Positions 25,109-32,907 of a stretch of DNA of 64,000 nucleotides are shown here, in pieces; position 1 is the first letter of the stretch; every line of letters starts with the position of its first letter. The position numbers and the translations under genes are program-made. The stretch comes from CAWDAQ01 sp963800325. GTDB lineage: Bacteria; Actinomycetota; Actinomycetes; Actinomycetales; Dermatophilaceae. Location: the NCBI GenBank assembly GCA_963800325.1, contig CAWDAQ010000011.1:179238-243237 (forward strand), written 5' to 3'. The notes beneath the pieces were generated by a model. It was given only the letters and a program-made list of their open reading frames with translations. It ran no database searches and had not been told where the DNA came from.

Positions 25109-25807
25109 CTAGTTGTTCTCTGTGCTCCGAGTCAGAAGGCCTGTTTCGTAGGCGTAGACGACGGCGTGGACCCGGTCTCGCAGGGCGAGCTTCATGAGGA
25201 TTCGCTTGACGTGTGTCTTGACGGTGCTTTCGCCGACGTGAAGTTCTCGGGCGATCTCGCGGTTGGCCAGGCCGTGACCGATGTGGATGAGCACCTCGCG
25301 TTCCCGGTCGGTGAGGCGGTTGAGGTCGCGGTTGCTGACGTCGGTGGGTGGTGCGCCTGATGCGGTGGCCCTGGCGAACTCGTGTATGGGGCGGCGGGTC
25401 ACGGACGGTGACGGGAGGCCGTCGCCCTCGGCGATGGTGCGGATTCCGGCAAGGAGTTCCTCCGGTGGGGTGCGTTTGGGGAGGAAGCCGCTGGCTCCGG
25501 CGCGCACCGCTTCATAGACGTACTCGTCGATCTCGAAGGTGGTGAAGATGACGACGCGCGGAGGTTCGTGTGCATCGTCCTGGCGGGGCGCACTCGTGAT
25601 CCGCCGGGTCGCCTCGATACCGTCCGTTCCCGGCATTCGGATGTCCATCAGGACGACGACGGGCCGGAGCTCGCGGGCGGGGGCGACGGCATCAGCACCG
25701 TTGGCGGCCTCGCCCGTCACGACGAGGTCGTCCTGGGTCTCGATCATCATGCGCAGGCCCGCCCGAACGAGGGTGTCGTCGTCCACCACGGGCACGGCGA
25801 TCGTCAT
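25109..25807 (-). CDS. Response regulator, NarL/LuxR family (orphan)
   Basis: The 232-residue regulator has Asp55 in 'VVLMDIRMPGTDG', Lys in 'SGFLPKRTPPEEL', and a LuxR helix-turn-helix ('LTDREREVLIHIGHG', 'ESTVKTHVKRILMKL'). Its ATG overlaps the TGA of a histidine kinase, but only the last 40 or so codons of that kinase remain (25804-25936), so the regulator has lost its partner. Codon choice is more relaxed than in the core genes. Whether it is still phosphorylated, by another kinase or by acetyl phosphate, is unknown. Confidence 0.9.
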   Translation of the reverse strand: MTIAVPVVDDDTLVRAGLRMMIETQDDLVVTGEAANGADAVAPARELRPVVVLMDIRMPGTDGIEATRRITSAPRQDDAHEPPRVVIFTTFEIDEYVYEAVRAGASGFLPKRTPPEELLAGIRTIAEGDGLPSPSVTRRPIHEFARATASGAPPTDVSNRDLNRLTDREREVLIHIGHGLANREIARELHVGESTVKTHVKRILMKLALRDRVHAVVYAYETGLLTRSTENN

Positions 25808-25936
25808 CGCGCGCCGACCTCGTGGTGTTCTGCGGGCGCGCGGGCAACTGGTCGGTGGCCGGGTTCGATCGGCAGGACCGCTTCGACGCGGAACCCGCCG
25901 CCCGCGCCTTGGCCCGCGGGGTCTCGCATACCTCGC
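25804..25936 (-). pseudogene. C-terminal remnant of a sensor histidine kinase
   Basis: Read on the minus strand, the frame gives RGMR, then 'DPAGQGAGGGFRVEAVLPI' and a tail ending HHEVGAR, the classic end of a NarL-type kinase ATPase domain. Upstream of RGMR the kinase is gone and the PadR promoter begins. The TGA overlaps the response regulator ATG. The rest of the kinase was evidently deleted or displaced when the padR module joined. Confidence 0.65.
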
Positions 25937-25943
25937 ACTGTTG

Positions 25944-25970
25944 GGTATAGTACCTCCCAGTTCTAGGTAT
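25944..25970 (+). promoter_or_regulatory. padR promoter and candidate operator
   Basis: TATAGT (25946-25951) is a good -10 box, lying inside the palindrome GGTATAGTACC (25944-25954); a related half-site TAGGTATCC follows at 25964-25972. Autorepression by PadR through these sites is plausible. Confidence 0.45.
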
Positions 25971-25994
25971 CCTCCGTCGACGAGGTGAGATCAG

Positions 25995-26348
25995 GTGAAA
26001 CTTGCCAAGGACCTCGTGGCCGCCTCTGCCACGCCACTCGTGCTCGCCGTTCTCCGCAGGGGGGACAGTTACGGCTACGCCATCCTTCACGACATCCAGG
26101 CGGCCTCGGGCGGACGGCTCGAGTGGACCGAAGGGATGCTGTACCCGCTGTTGCACCGCCTCGAGTCCCGAGGGTTCATCGAGAGCTACCACGCAACGTC
26201 GGACGCCGGTCGAGCCAGAAGGTACTACCGCCTGCTGACCGCGGGAGGCGACCACCTGGACGCCCAGTCGCGCGACTTCGACCTGATCTCGACAACCCTC
26301 GCCGCCCTGCGCGGCCCGAACCCAGGAGGAACCCATGCCATCGCTTGA
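25995..26348 (+). CDS. PadR-family transcriptional regulator
   Basis: The 117-residue winged-helix regulator shows 'VLAVLRRGDSYGYAILHDIQ', 'LEWTEGMLYPLLHRLESRGF' and 'RARRYYRLLTAGGDHL', the PadR core. GTG 25995 follows GAGGTGAG. Its end overlaps the next gene by 14 bases. PadR proteins paired with a small HAAS-type membrane protein usually regulate an exporter or stress genes; here the exporter at 28.5-30.7 kb is the nearest candidate, an inference from distance only. Confidence 0.92.
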   Translation: MKLAKDLVAASATPLVLAVLRRGDSYGYAILHDIQAASGGRLEWTEGMLYPLLHRLESRGFIESYHATSDAGRARRYYRLLTAGGDHLDAQSRDFDLISTTLAALRGPNPGGTHAIA

Positions 26349-26754
26349 CGCACTCATCAGCCAGTGGACCGACCAGCTGCGCGCCACTCACCCCGAGCTC
26401 GCCCCCCACGTTGGCGAGCTTGCGGACCACGTGCGCTCCAGTGCACAGGACCGCATCGACGACGGTGCCGCCATAGACGACGCCTTCGCATCGGCGCTGG
26501 GATCCTTCGGGGCGCCCACCGACCTCAGTGCGGAGTTCGGCAAGAACTCGGTGGTCAGGAAGCGCAGAGAGCGCATGGCCGTGGGCACCTACTTGCTCAT
26601 CACCGCGATCTTCACCGGCGCGGTGCTGCTCGTGGACAGGCGCTTCGACCTCGGCGACCAGGCACTGGCTTGGTTGCTCGTGGTGTGGGTACTGACCACC
26701 GGACTGCATGAGGTATTGCTTCGCCGCGCGCGCCACGGCCTTGTGCCCGCCTGA
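26335..26754 (+). CDS. Small membrane protein with HAAS-like (permease prefix) N-terminus
   Basis: The 139-residue protein has an alpha-helical N-terminal half ('ALISQWTDQLRATHPELA', 'HVGELADHVRSSAQDRID', 'AFASALGSFGAPTDLSAEF') resembling the HAAS/permease-prefix domain that follows PadR genes, and two hydrophobic helices ('MAVGTYLLITAIFTGAVLLV', 'ALAWLLVVWVLTTGLHEVLL'). AGGAGG lies at 26324-26329. It overlaps padR and must be cotranscribed with it. Its partner protein is unknown. Confidence 0.75.
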   Translation: MPSLDALISQWTDQLRATHPELAPHVGELADHVRSSAQDRIDDGAAIDDAFASALGSFGAPTDLSAEFGKNSVVRKRRERMAVGTYLLITAIFTGAVLLVDRRFDLGDQALAWLLVVWVLTTGLHEVLLRRARHGLVPA

Positions 26755-26851
26755 TCCAGGCGCGCCCGACGGTCGCGGCAGGAGCCTTCCGAGCGTCCGC
26801 CCCCGCGCTGGCCTGCATCGCATGGCTATGGATCGCCCCGGGAAGGGCAAC

Positions 26852-27640
26852 TCACGCCTCCACGGCCACTGCGACGACATCCCACCCACCGAGTTCGAGA
26901 CCGACTACTACGCTGATCTCGCCCCCGCCCCGGCACCCGCCGAGACGGCACAACCCGCTCTCCACTGGAGCCGGGGCGATCCAGTCCGCTCGCAGCCCGA
27001 GGGCGGCGGAGACGACGAGCCCTGCGGACGCCGCGGTCCACGCTATGGGGCGGCAGCTCGCCGGGTAGGGGGCGGGCACGTCGAGGATGGGTTCGGAGCT
27101 GTAGAGCTCGGGCCAGCGGTAGCCGCGTGCTGCGGCGACGTCGATGAGCGAGCGGAGTACGGCGGCTGCCGTGGTGGCGTGACCGGTGCGCGCGAGTCCC
27201 CCAGCCCCGATGGCCGTGTCGTGCGTCCAGACCGACCTCCTCGTCGGTCGTGAGCAGCCCGGTATCGAAGGCATGGCGCTGGTCACCCTCCCCGACCCAG
27301 AACGTCTCCCGGACCCGCTCCGCCATGGCCTGGGCCCACTCCCGCCACGGGTCGCCGTCTCGGCCGTGCACGGCCTCGACCAGGTCCGCGGCCCCGAGTG
27401 CCGCCTCCACCGCGTACGTCTGGGTCTCGAGGAGGGCGTTGGGGCCCTCGGCGACGGCGCCGGTAGCCAGGCGCATGGAGTCCCCGGAGTCCTTCCAGCC
27501 CTGGTTGCTCAGCCCCCAACGCCGGTCCCGTCGATTCGCCGGAGCAGGCCGTCGCCGCTGTCCTCGGCGATCGACGCATCCGCTCCAGGGCCGCCCCGAG
27601 CGGGAGGTCGAGGTCCGCCACTGCCGACTCCTGTAGCCCC
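26852..27640 (-). pseudogene. Decayed glycogen-debranching/amylo-alpha-1,6-glucosidase-like gene
   Basis: Conserved pieces of a debranching-type glycoside hydrolase occur in three frames: 'VADLDLPLGAALERM', then 'IAEDSGDGLLRRIDGTG', then 'GLSNQGWKDSGDSMRLA' with 'RVRETFWVGEGDQRHAF', and after a shift near 27230 'SVWTHDTAIGAGGLARTG', 'RWPELYSS' and 'APYPASCRPIAWTAASAG'. The order matches the C-terminal catalytic domain of such enzymes, but the first half is absent and at least three shifts are needed. The stop at 26852 may be fortuitous. Confidence 0.7.
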
Positions 27641-27693
27641 TGCCCCACACCGCCGCTTGGCGACCGGCAACCGGGGACGCGCTGTCGGCTCGT

Positions 27694-28176
27694 TCACCTG
27701 ACGTTCTGCAGCACGACCCCGGCGACGACCAAGGCCACTGTGCCCCAGATCGCCCAGGTGCGGACGCGCGGCCACTGAGGGGTGTTCGCGGCACCCAGCA
27801 CCACGCCGGCGCCGGCGAACTGCAGGAGGAGCGTGAGCCACCAGATCCCCAGCGCACTGAGCGGCACGGTCGAGAAGGACCACAGGCCGAGCGTCACGGC
27901 GGTGGCGAACACGAGCCCGGCCACGAGGCCGGTGAGGAGCCCACCGCTGATCCCGGGTCGCCGGCTCGCCCGGAGCAGCCAGTGCACGAGCACGACCTCC
28001 AGCAGGAACGACGCGTACCCGGCGGGAATCCGCACGAACAGCTGTTTCGGCGGGAGCACTGCGGGGTCGTCGGCTCCCTCCAGCGCGCCGACGAATATGC
28101 CACCGAAGATCCCGAAGTCGATAGCGATCGTGACCAGCCAGGCAAGTGCGATCGCCGCTGCCGTGCGGCGTGCCAT
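27694..28176 (-). CDS. Integral membrane protein, function unknown
   Basis: The 160-residue protein has four or five hydrophobic helices ('AIALAWLVTIAIDFGIFGGI', 'FLLEVVLVHWLLRAS', 'LVAGLVFATAVTLGLW', 'WWLTLLLQFAGAGVVLGAA', 'TWAIWGTVALVVAGVVL'). No motif identifies it. It stands between a decayed hydrolase gene and a 339-base spacer before the exporter, and could be an accessory gene of either. Its reading frame is intact. Confidence 0.65.
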   Translation of the reverse strand: MARRTAAAIALAWLVTIAIDFGIFGGIFVGALEGADDPAVLPPKQLFVRIPAGYASFLLEVVLVHWLLRASRRPGISGGLLTGLVAGLVFATAVTLGLWSFSTVPLSALGIWWLTLLLQFAGAGVVLGAANTPQWPRVRTWAIWGTVALVVAGVVLQNVR

Positions 28177-28515
28177 GGCCCAAGGCTACCGACGCCTCGC
28201 AGATGTCCCGCCGCTCGCGTCAAGGCGACGGCCGGGCTCCGAGGCACCCGGTGCCCGAACGCCACAGCGCTAGCTCGAGCCGCGCGTGCCCGCCGCGGTA
28301 TTCCGCCGCCTGCCGACCAGCCCAGCGGGTGAGGACCACAACGGGTGTCCGATCAGGGCCACCATCACGGCTCGGCATTGCCGTCGACGGGGAGGCTCGT
28401 CGGTCACTGCTGGACTGATAAGGGACTCCTACGCCTGGCCCACGCAGGCGAGCGGCCGCCGACCACTACTGTGGGCGGTCGACAGGGGTCCACGGCGGTC
28501 CAGAGGAGCGGTCCT
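28177..28515. other. Intergenic spacer without a recognised gene
   Basis: No coding pattern is convincing here. The spacer separates the divergent membrane protein gene from the ABC transporter operon. TACTGT at about 28465-28470 could be a -10 box for the operon; AGAGGA at 28502-28507 is the ribosome site of the first transporter gene. Confidence 0.4.
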
Positions 28516-29475
28516 TTGCCCGAGCTCGAGATGGTCAACCTGGACAAGGCCTACGGCGATGTCCACGCCCTGCGCCAGATGAGCCTTGCCGTCGAGTCGG
28601 GCGAGATCTTTGGTTTTGTGGGATCCAACGGCGCCGGCAAGACCACGGCGATGCGGATCGCGGTTGGCGTGCTGGCTGCGGATGCCGGGGAGGTCCGGTG
28701 GGCGGGGCGGCCGGTGGACCTGACGGTGAGCCGTCGGATCGGTTACATGCCCGAAGAGCGTGGCCTCTACCCGCGGATGCGGGTGGGGCGCCAGCTCCGT
28801 TACCTTGCGAGGCTGCACGGCAGGAGCCCGGGGCAGGCCGAGCAGGCGGTGCAGCGCTGGACGCAGGTTCTGGGTATCTCGAGCCGTCTCGACGACGATG
28901 TCCAGAAGCTGTCGTTGGGAAACCAGCAGCGAGTGCAACTGTGCGCGGCGCTCGTCTTCGAGCCCGACATCCTCATCCTCGACGAACCGTTCTCCGGCCT
29001 GGACCCCGTCGCGGTCGACGTGATGAGCCGGGTGCTACGGGCCCAAGCCGATGCGGGTGTCCCGGTGCTGTTCTCTTCGCACCAGCTCGACCTCGTCGAG
29101 CGGCTCTGTGACCGTGTCGGCATCATCAAGGAGGGCTCGATGGTCGCCATCGGCTCGATCAGCGAGCTGCGAAGCCGCGGTGGGCTGCGGTGGCAGGTGC
29201 AGGGCCCTCCGGCAGAGGCGGGTTGGCCCGCAAAGGTACCCGGAGCGCGAGTAGTCAGCGTCGAGGGGCCGACCACCGTCGTCGAGGTCGTGGACCGGGA
29301 CGGCGAGGCGGACAACGCAGGCCAGGAGGTGCTGCAGGCAGCACTGACAGCGGGCCCGGTCCATGCATTCGGTCCGGTCCGTCCGCACCTGGTCGAGCTG
29401 TTCCGGCACGCAGTCAGCGACGAGTCAACCGATCCACCGATGGCCAGCCCGGCCGGCGAGGAGGCTCGCCGATGA
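28516..29475 (+). CDS. ABC transporter ATP-binding protein, NatA/YhaQ-like
   Basis: The 319-residue ATPase has Walker A 'GSNGAGKTTAMR', signature 'LSLGNQQRVQL' (SLGN instead of SGGQ, as in NatA-type proteins), Walker B 'ILILDEPFSGLDP' and switch 'LFSSHQLDLVE'; 'GYMPEERGLYPRM' is typical for this subgroup. TTG 28516 is preferred because AGAGGA lies at 28502-28507, while the ATG at 28531 has no ribosome site. It overlaps the permease as ATGA. Sodium or drug export is the role of relatives; the cargo here is unknown. Confidence 0.9.
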   Translation: MPELEMVNLDKAYGDVHALRQMSLAVESGEIFGFVGSNGAGKTTAMRIAVGVLAADAGEVRWAGRPVDLTVSRRIGYMPEERGLYPRMRVGRQLRYLARLHGRSPGQAEQAVQRWTQVLGISSRLDDDVQKLSLGNQQRVQLCAALVFEPDILILDEPFSGLDPVAVDVMSRVLRAQADAGVPVLFSSHQLDLVERLCDRVGIIKEGSMVAIGSISELRSRGGLRWQVQGPPAEAGWPAKVPGARVVSVEGPTTVVEVVDRDGEADNAGQEVLQAALTAGPVHAFGPVRPHLVELFRHAVSDESTDPPMASPAGEEARR

Positions 29476-30659
29476 GCACGCTGGAGACGATGCGTCTTGT
29501 CGCTGGCCGCGAGATCACCACCCGCATCCGGTCCAAGGCCTTCTTGTGGACCACGGGTCTGTTGGTGGTCGCGATCGTCGCCGGCGGCGTCATCCTGAAC
29601 CTCGCCCTCGGCTCGTCCTCGGCCACGGCCGTCGCAGTGACCCCGCAGACCGAGCGTCTGGCGCAACCCCTGCAAGCCATCGCGGGCTCGAACGGCGAGG
29701 CCGTAAGGATCCTCGAGGTCGACGACGACGCCGCCGCGCGGGCGGCGGTGGCGGACGAGGTTGCCGACGCGGCCCTGACCGGAGACCCGACGGACTTCAC
29801 CGTCGTGGTGCGAACACAGCCCGACCCCAACCAGTACGCGATGCTGACACTGCTGCGCCAGCAGGCCGCACTCAGTTCAGCCGTCACCGACCTCGGAGGC
29901 GACCCGGCCCAGGTGGCCGAGCAGCTGGCCGCGGCGACAGTGAAGATACAGGCGCTCGAACCTGCACCGGAGCGCGACGGTGGGCAGATTGCGGCCGGCT
30001 ACGTGGCCGGCATCCTGCTGTTCCTGGCCCTTCAGACGACCGCGCAACTCGTCTCCCAGGGCGTGGTGGAGGAGAAGTCCACCCGCGTCGTCGAGCTGCT
30101 GCTCAGCACCATCCGGCCCTGGCAGCTCATGGCCGGCAAGGTGACAGGCATCGGAGTCATCGGCCTGCTCCAGGTCGTCGCCGTCACCACCGCCGCCGCC
30201 GGCACCGCGCTCGCCCTCGGGCTGCTCGACACCAGCAGCCTCGACCTGGGCGCCACGATCGCCTGGGCGCTGGTCTGGTTCGTGGTCGGGTTCATCACGT
30301 TCTCGTTGGCCCTGGCCGCCCTGGCCTCGCTGGTCTCCCGGCAGGAGGACGTCGCCTCCGTCACCGCACCGGTGCTCATCCTCATGGTCATTCCCTACGT
30401 GATCGGGATCAGCATCGCCCCTTGGGATCCCACGAACCCGATCGTCGTGGCACTCAGCTACATCCCCTTCGCCGCACCCATGGTGATGCCGATCCGGATA
30501 GCGCTCGGCACCGTCGAGACCTGGGAGATCCTCGCGTCGCTGGCGCTCTCCCTGGCCTTGATCCCGGCGCTCGTCTGGGGCGCCGGCCGGATCTACTCCA
30601 ACGCCGTGCTTCGCACCGGCGCCCGGGTGCGTCTGCGCGAGGCGTTCCGCGCCGAGTGA
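29472..30659 (+). CDS. ABC transporter permease, NatB/YhaP-like
   Basis: The 395-residue permease has an N-terminal helix ('AFLWTTGLLVVAIVAGGVIL'), a large external domain of about 180 residues, and five or more C-terminal helices beginning after 'GYVAGILLFLALQTTAQLVS', with the subgroup signature 'QGVVEEKSTRVVELLLSTI'. This ABC-2/NatB layout pairs with the preceding ATPase. GC content is slightly lower than in the core genes. It probably exports a small ion-like or antimicrobial substrate; self-protection for the adjacent RiPP-like locus is a possibility, not shown. Confidence 0.88.
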   Translation: MSTLETMRLVAGREITTRIRSKAFLWTTGLLVVAIVAGGVILNLALGSSSATAVAVTPQTERLAQPLQAIAGSNGEAVRILEVDDDAAARAAVADEVADAALTGDPTDFTVVVRTQPDPNQYAMLTLLRQQAALSSAVTDLGGDPAQVAEQLAAATVKIQALEPAPERDGGQIAAGYVAGILLFLALQTTAQLVSQGVVEEKSTRVVELLLSTIRPWQLMAGKVTGIGVIGLLQVVAVTTAAAGTALALGLLDTSSLDLGATIAWALVWFVVGFITFSLALAALASLVSRQEDVASVTAPVLILMVIPYVIGISIAPWDPTNPIVVALSYIPFAAPMVMPIRIALGTVETWEILASLALSLALIPALVWGAGRIYSNAVLRTGARVRLREAFRAE

Positions 30660-30873
30660 CCGCAGGCGCTCCATAGTGCGGGGGCGTTGACGAGGGGAGC
30701 CATTGCTTCCGTATCAGCGACGAGCGACCATCTACGTCCCGGTTCGGCGAAGTCATCGCCGCGCGCGAACGCCAGGCTCTGCTCTGGGTGACAAAGCCGT
30801 GGAGATGGTCGTCGAGTACCGCGAACTCGTTTCCCGTCAGGGCGAGCGAGCACCCCGCCGTCCGCTGCACCCG

Positions 30874-31332
30874 ATGACGGTGTCAGGGTGCCGCGGCGTC
30901 TCGAGCCCGGAGCCCTTCCGCGAGTCCATGAGCCCGATCTCCTACGAGAGGCGGGTCATGGCCTGTTGGCCGAACCGCGAGCGCTCATTGGCGCTCCTGA
31001 TCGTCGGTGGGACGGCCGACCACGAATCGCCCTTCGACTGGAGCAGCCGCCCGGCCTACGACTCCGTGTCGAGCCCCCGCAAGGCCGAGGTGGCCCTCGA
31101 TTGCGCCGAACACTTCGTGTTCACCGGCGCCTGCCAGAGCGTGCGCCGGCTCCTCACCGTGGTTGCCACCGGCTTCTGCAAGCGCGGCAGCTGGTGCCCG
31201 TTCGCCCCCTCCGGCGCGCAGCGGCGCGACTCGAGCCTCGAGCTCGAGATCAGCGCGGCCCTCGAGAACGACCTGCGCGTCGAGAAGGACCTCTCGCGCT
31301 GGTTCCCCGTCCACGACGCCCCCGGCCTCTGA
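30874..31332 (+). CDS. Hypothetical protein, start uncertain
   Basis: I do not recognise this protein. The frame up to the TGA at 31330-31332 shows almost exclusively G or C in third positions from about 30870 on, which is strong evidence for coding. Cys and His are frequent in the middle ('LDCAEHFVFTGACQSV', 'GFCKRGSWCPFAPSG') and the tail is helical and acidic ('LELEISAALENDLRVEKD'). ATG 30874 is a guess; ATG 30805, GTG 30799 and ATG 30928 are also possible. It is followed by a terminator hairpin and then the RiPP-like peptide gene. Confidence 0.45.
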   Translation: MTVSGCRGVSSPEPFRESMSPISYERRVMACWPNRERSLALLIVGGTADHESPFDWSSRPAYDSVSSPRKAEVALDCAEHFVFTGACQSVRRLLTVVATGFCKRGSWCPFAPSGAQRRDSSLELEISAALENDLRVEKDLSRWFPVHDAPGL

Positions 31333-31340
31333 CTCCGGTA

Positions 31341-31363
31341 GCCGGGAGCCATTCTCTCCCGGC
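31341..31363 (+). terminator. Hairpin after the hypothetical gene
   Basis: GCCGGGAG (31341-31348) and CTCCCGGC (31356-31363) pair perfectly around a seven-base loop, nine bases after the stop at 31332. There is no U-run, so it may act as a processing or weak termination signal that separates the upstream gene from the peptide operon. Confidence 0.55.
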
Positions 31364-31387
31364 GGGGTATCTCACCGGCGTCCCCGC

Positions 31388-31466
31388 CCTCCCTACCCGT
31401 GGGACCACGCACCGCGAGCACGAGCGAGCCGGTGCCCCGGTCCGCGACCGCCTACAGGTAGGGAGG
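31388..31466 (+). promoter_or_regulatory. Long-range RNA stem that would cover the peptide ribosome site
   Basis: CCTCCCTACC (31388-31397) is the exact complement of GGTAGGGAGG (31457-31466). The second arm includes the first half of the AGGAGG ribosome site (31464-31469) of the peptide gene. Between the arms a smaller hairpin CGTG-GGAC-CACG (31398-31409) can form. When paired, the leader would hide the ribosome site, so expression could be controlled by RNA folding. Confidence 0.55.
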
Positions 31467-31477
31467 AGGTGAACCTC

Positions 31478-31555
31478 ATGACCATCACGATCACTCGCCT
31501 TGAGCACCTGGACACCACCAGCCGCAAGCCGTGTCCCGTCTGCGGCGACTGCTGA
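31478..31555 (+). CDS. Candidate RiPP precursor peptide with C-terminal CPVCGDC
   Basis: The 25-residue peptide has a leader-like N-terminus (MTITITRLEHLDTTSR), rich in Thr and Ile with an LEHLD patch, and a short C-terminal segment KPCPVCGDC with three cysteines, the last being the final residue. A strong AGGAGG (31464-31469) lies nine bases before ATG 31478. It is followed by a strong hairpin and then by an E1-like enzyme and an M50 protease, both with peptide-recognition-like N-terminal domains. I infer a ribosomally made, modified peptide; the modification is unknown. Confidence 0.7.
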   Translation: MTITITRLEHLDTTSRKPCPVCGDC

Positions 31556-31597
31556 CCGCATCGGCCAGCCGACCAGCCCCACGGCTGAGCCCACCTC

Positions 31598-31633
31598 CGG
31601 GGCGGGGGCCGGCCCGGACCGGCCCCCGCCCCG
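31598..31633 (+). terminator. Strong hairpin between peptide gene and enzyme genes
   Basis: GGGGCGGGGGCCGG (31599-31612) pairs without mismatch with CCGGCCCCCGCCCC (31619-31632) around a six-base loop, and one further C-G pair extends it. No U-run follows. In small-peptide operons such a stem often lets only part of the transcripts continue, giving more peptide message than enzyme message. Confidence 0.7.
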
Positions 31634-31668
31634 ACCAACCCTCCCTCGCGACCCGAAAGGCGACGCTC

Positions 31669-32907
31669 GTGCGACGTCCGCGACTCAAGCCCGTGTTCAC
31701 CCCGATCGAGCTCGCCCCGAGAACGCTCTCCCTGGGCTTCCCGCGCACCCCCCGCAGCGCGGTCGTCCCCGATCCCGACGGCCGGGTCCGAGCCGTCCTC
31801 GGCGTCCTCGACGGCAGCCGTGACATCGAGGACGTCGTCGGCGACCTCACCGGCCGGTGCGACCGGGACGCCGTCCTCGGTGTCGTCGCCGCCCTCGCCG
31901 CCGAGGGGTTCCTCGAGGACGCCTCGGTACCGCCCCCCGCCGAGCTGAGCGGACCCGAGGTCCGCCGGTACAGCCGGAACAGCGAGTTCTTCTCGTACTT
32001 CACCGACCGGGCAGACGTCCCGGCCGCGACCGAGACGACCGGCTCCGTGGACGCGCCCGGGGCCCCCGACGCGCTCGAGCCGACCGAGGACCCGGGCGCC
32101 GACGACCGCCTCGCTCCGCTTGCGACGCGGTACTCCCCGCAGCGGTCGCTCCGGCGGTCCACCGTCGTCGTCCTCGGGGTCGGCGGCCTCGGCTCCCACG
32201 TCGCGCTCCACCTCGCCGCCCTCGGAGTGGGGCGCCTCCACCTCGTCGACTTCGACACCGTCGAGGAGAGCAACCTCAACCGGCAGGTCCTCTTCACCGA
32301 GACCGACATCGGCAGTCCGAAGGCCGCCGCCGCAGCCCGGCGGCTCCGGGCGGTCAACCCCTACGTCGAGGTCGTCGCGAGCGAGTCCGCAGTCCGGGGG
32401 GTCGAGGACGCGACGAGGTGGCTCACCACCGGGGACCTCCTCGTCTGCGCCGCGGACCGGCCGCGGGTCGACCTCGACCGCTGGCTCAACACGGCTGCCC
32501 TCGCGAGCGGGCGGCCGTGGATGCGCGGCTCGAGCGTCGGGCTCACGGCCGTCCTCGACCTCTTCGTGCCCGGACGGACGGCGTGTGCCGAGTGCCGGCT
32601 CGCGCCGGACGCGGACGGCTCCGGCGACCGCCACCTCGTCGACGCGATCCGCTCCCTGGGCGACGTCGCCGTGAGTCCGTGCGTCGCCCCGGTCGCCGGC
32701 CTTCTCGGCTCCCTCGCGGCGCTCGAGGCGATGAAGGTCCTCACCGGCATCACGCCGAGTGCGCTGCTGGACCACCAGCTCGTCGTCGACCTGCCGAACG
32801 CCGAGCTGCACCACCTCCCCGACCCGCCGCACCCGACCTGCCCGACGTGCTCGCCGTCCTCCGTGCGCGGGGGTGACGTCCGTGCCCGTGCCGCCGCTCA
32901 CGCCTGA
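31669..32907 (+). CDS. E1/ThiF-like adenylating enzyme with RRE-like N-terminal domain
   Basis: The 412-residue protein has an N-terminal winged-helix-like region (about residues 1-85: 'VLGVLDGSRDIEDVVGDLTG', 'VLGVVAALAAEGFLED') of the type that binds leader peptides, a linker, and an E1 core: ATP site 'VVVLGVGGLGSHVALHL', 'VDFDTVEESNLNRQVLF', and two CxxC pairs that bind zinc ('ACAECRLAP', 'PTCPTC'). E1 enzymes adenylate a peptide C-terminus, as MccB, ThiF and MoeB do. The likely substrate is the adjacent peptide ending in Cys. GTG 31669 follows GAAAGG. It overlaps the protease gene by 35 bases. Confidence 0.85.
   Translation: MRRPRLKPVFTPIELAPRTLSLGFPRTPRSAVVPDPDGRVRAVLGVLDGSRDIEDVVGDLTGRCDRDAVLGVVAALAAEGFLEDASVPPPAELSGPEVRRYSRNSEFFSYFTDRADVPAATETTGSVDAPGAPDALEPTEDPGADDRLAPLATRYSPQRSLRRSTVVVLGVGGLGSHVALHLAALGVGRLHLVDFDTVEESNLNRQVLFTETDIGSPKAAAAARRLRAVNPYVEVVASESAVRGVEDATRWLTTGDLLVCAADRPRVDLDRWLNTAALASGRPWMRGSSVGLTAVLDLFVPGRTACAECRLAPDADGSGDRHLVDAIRSLGDVAVSPCVAPVAGLLGSLAALEAMKVLTGITPSALLDHQLVVDLPNAELHHLPDPPHPTCPTCSPSSVRGGDVRARAAAHA

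Noticed and set aside
31669..32907. Housekeeping ThiF or MoeB for cofactor biosynthesis
   Set aside because: The protein has an extra winged-helix N-terminus and lies between a Cys-ending peptide and an M50 protease, and no thiamine or molybdopterin gene is near, so a peptide-modifying role fits better.
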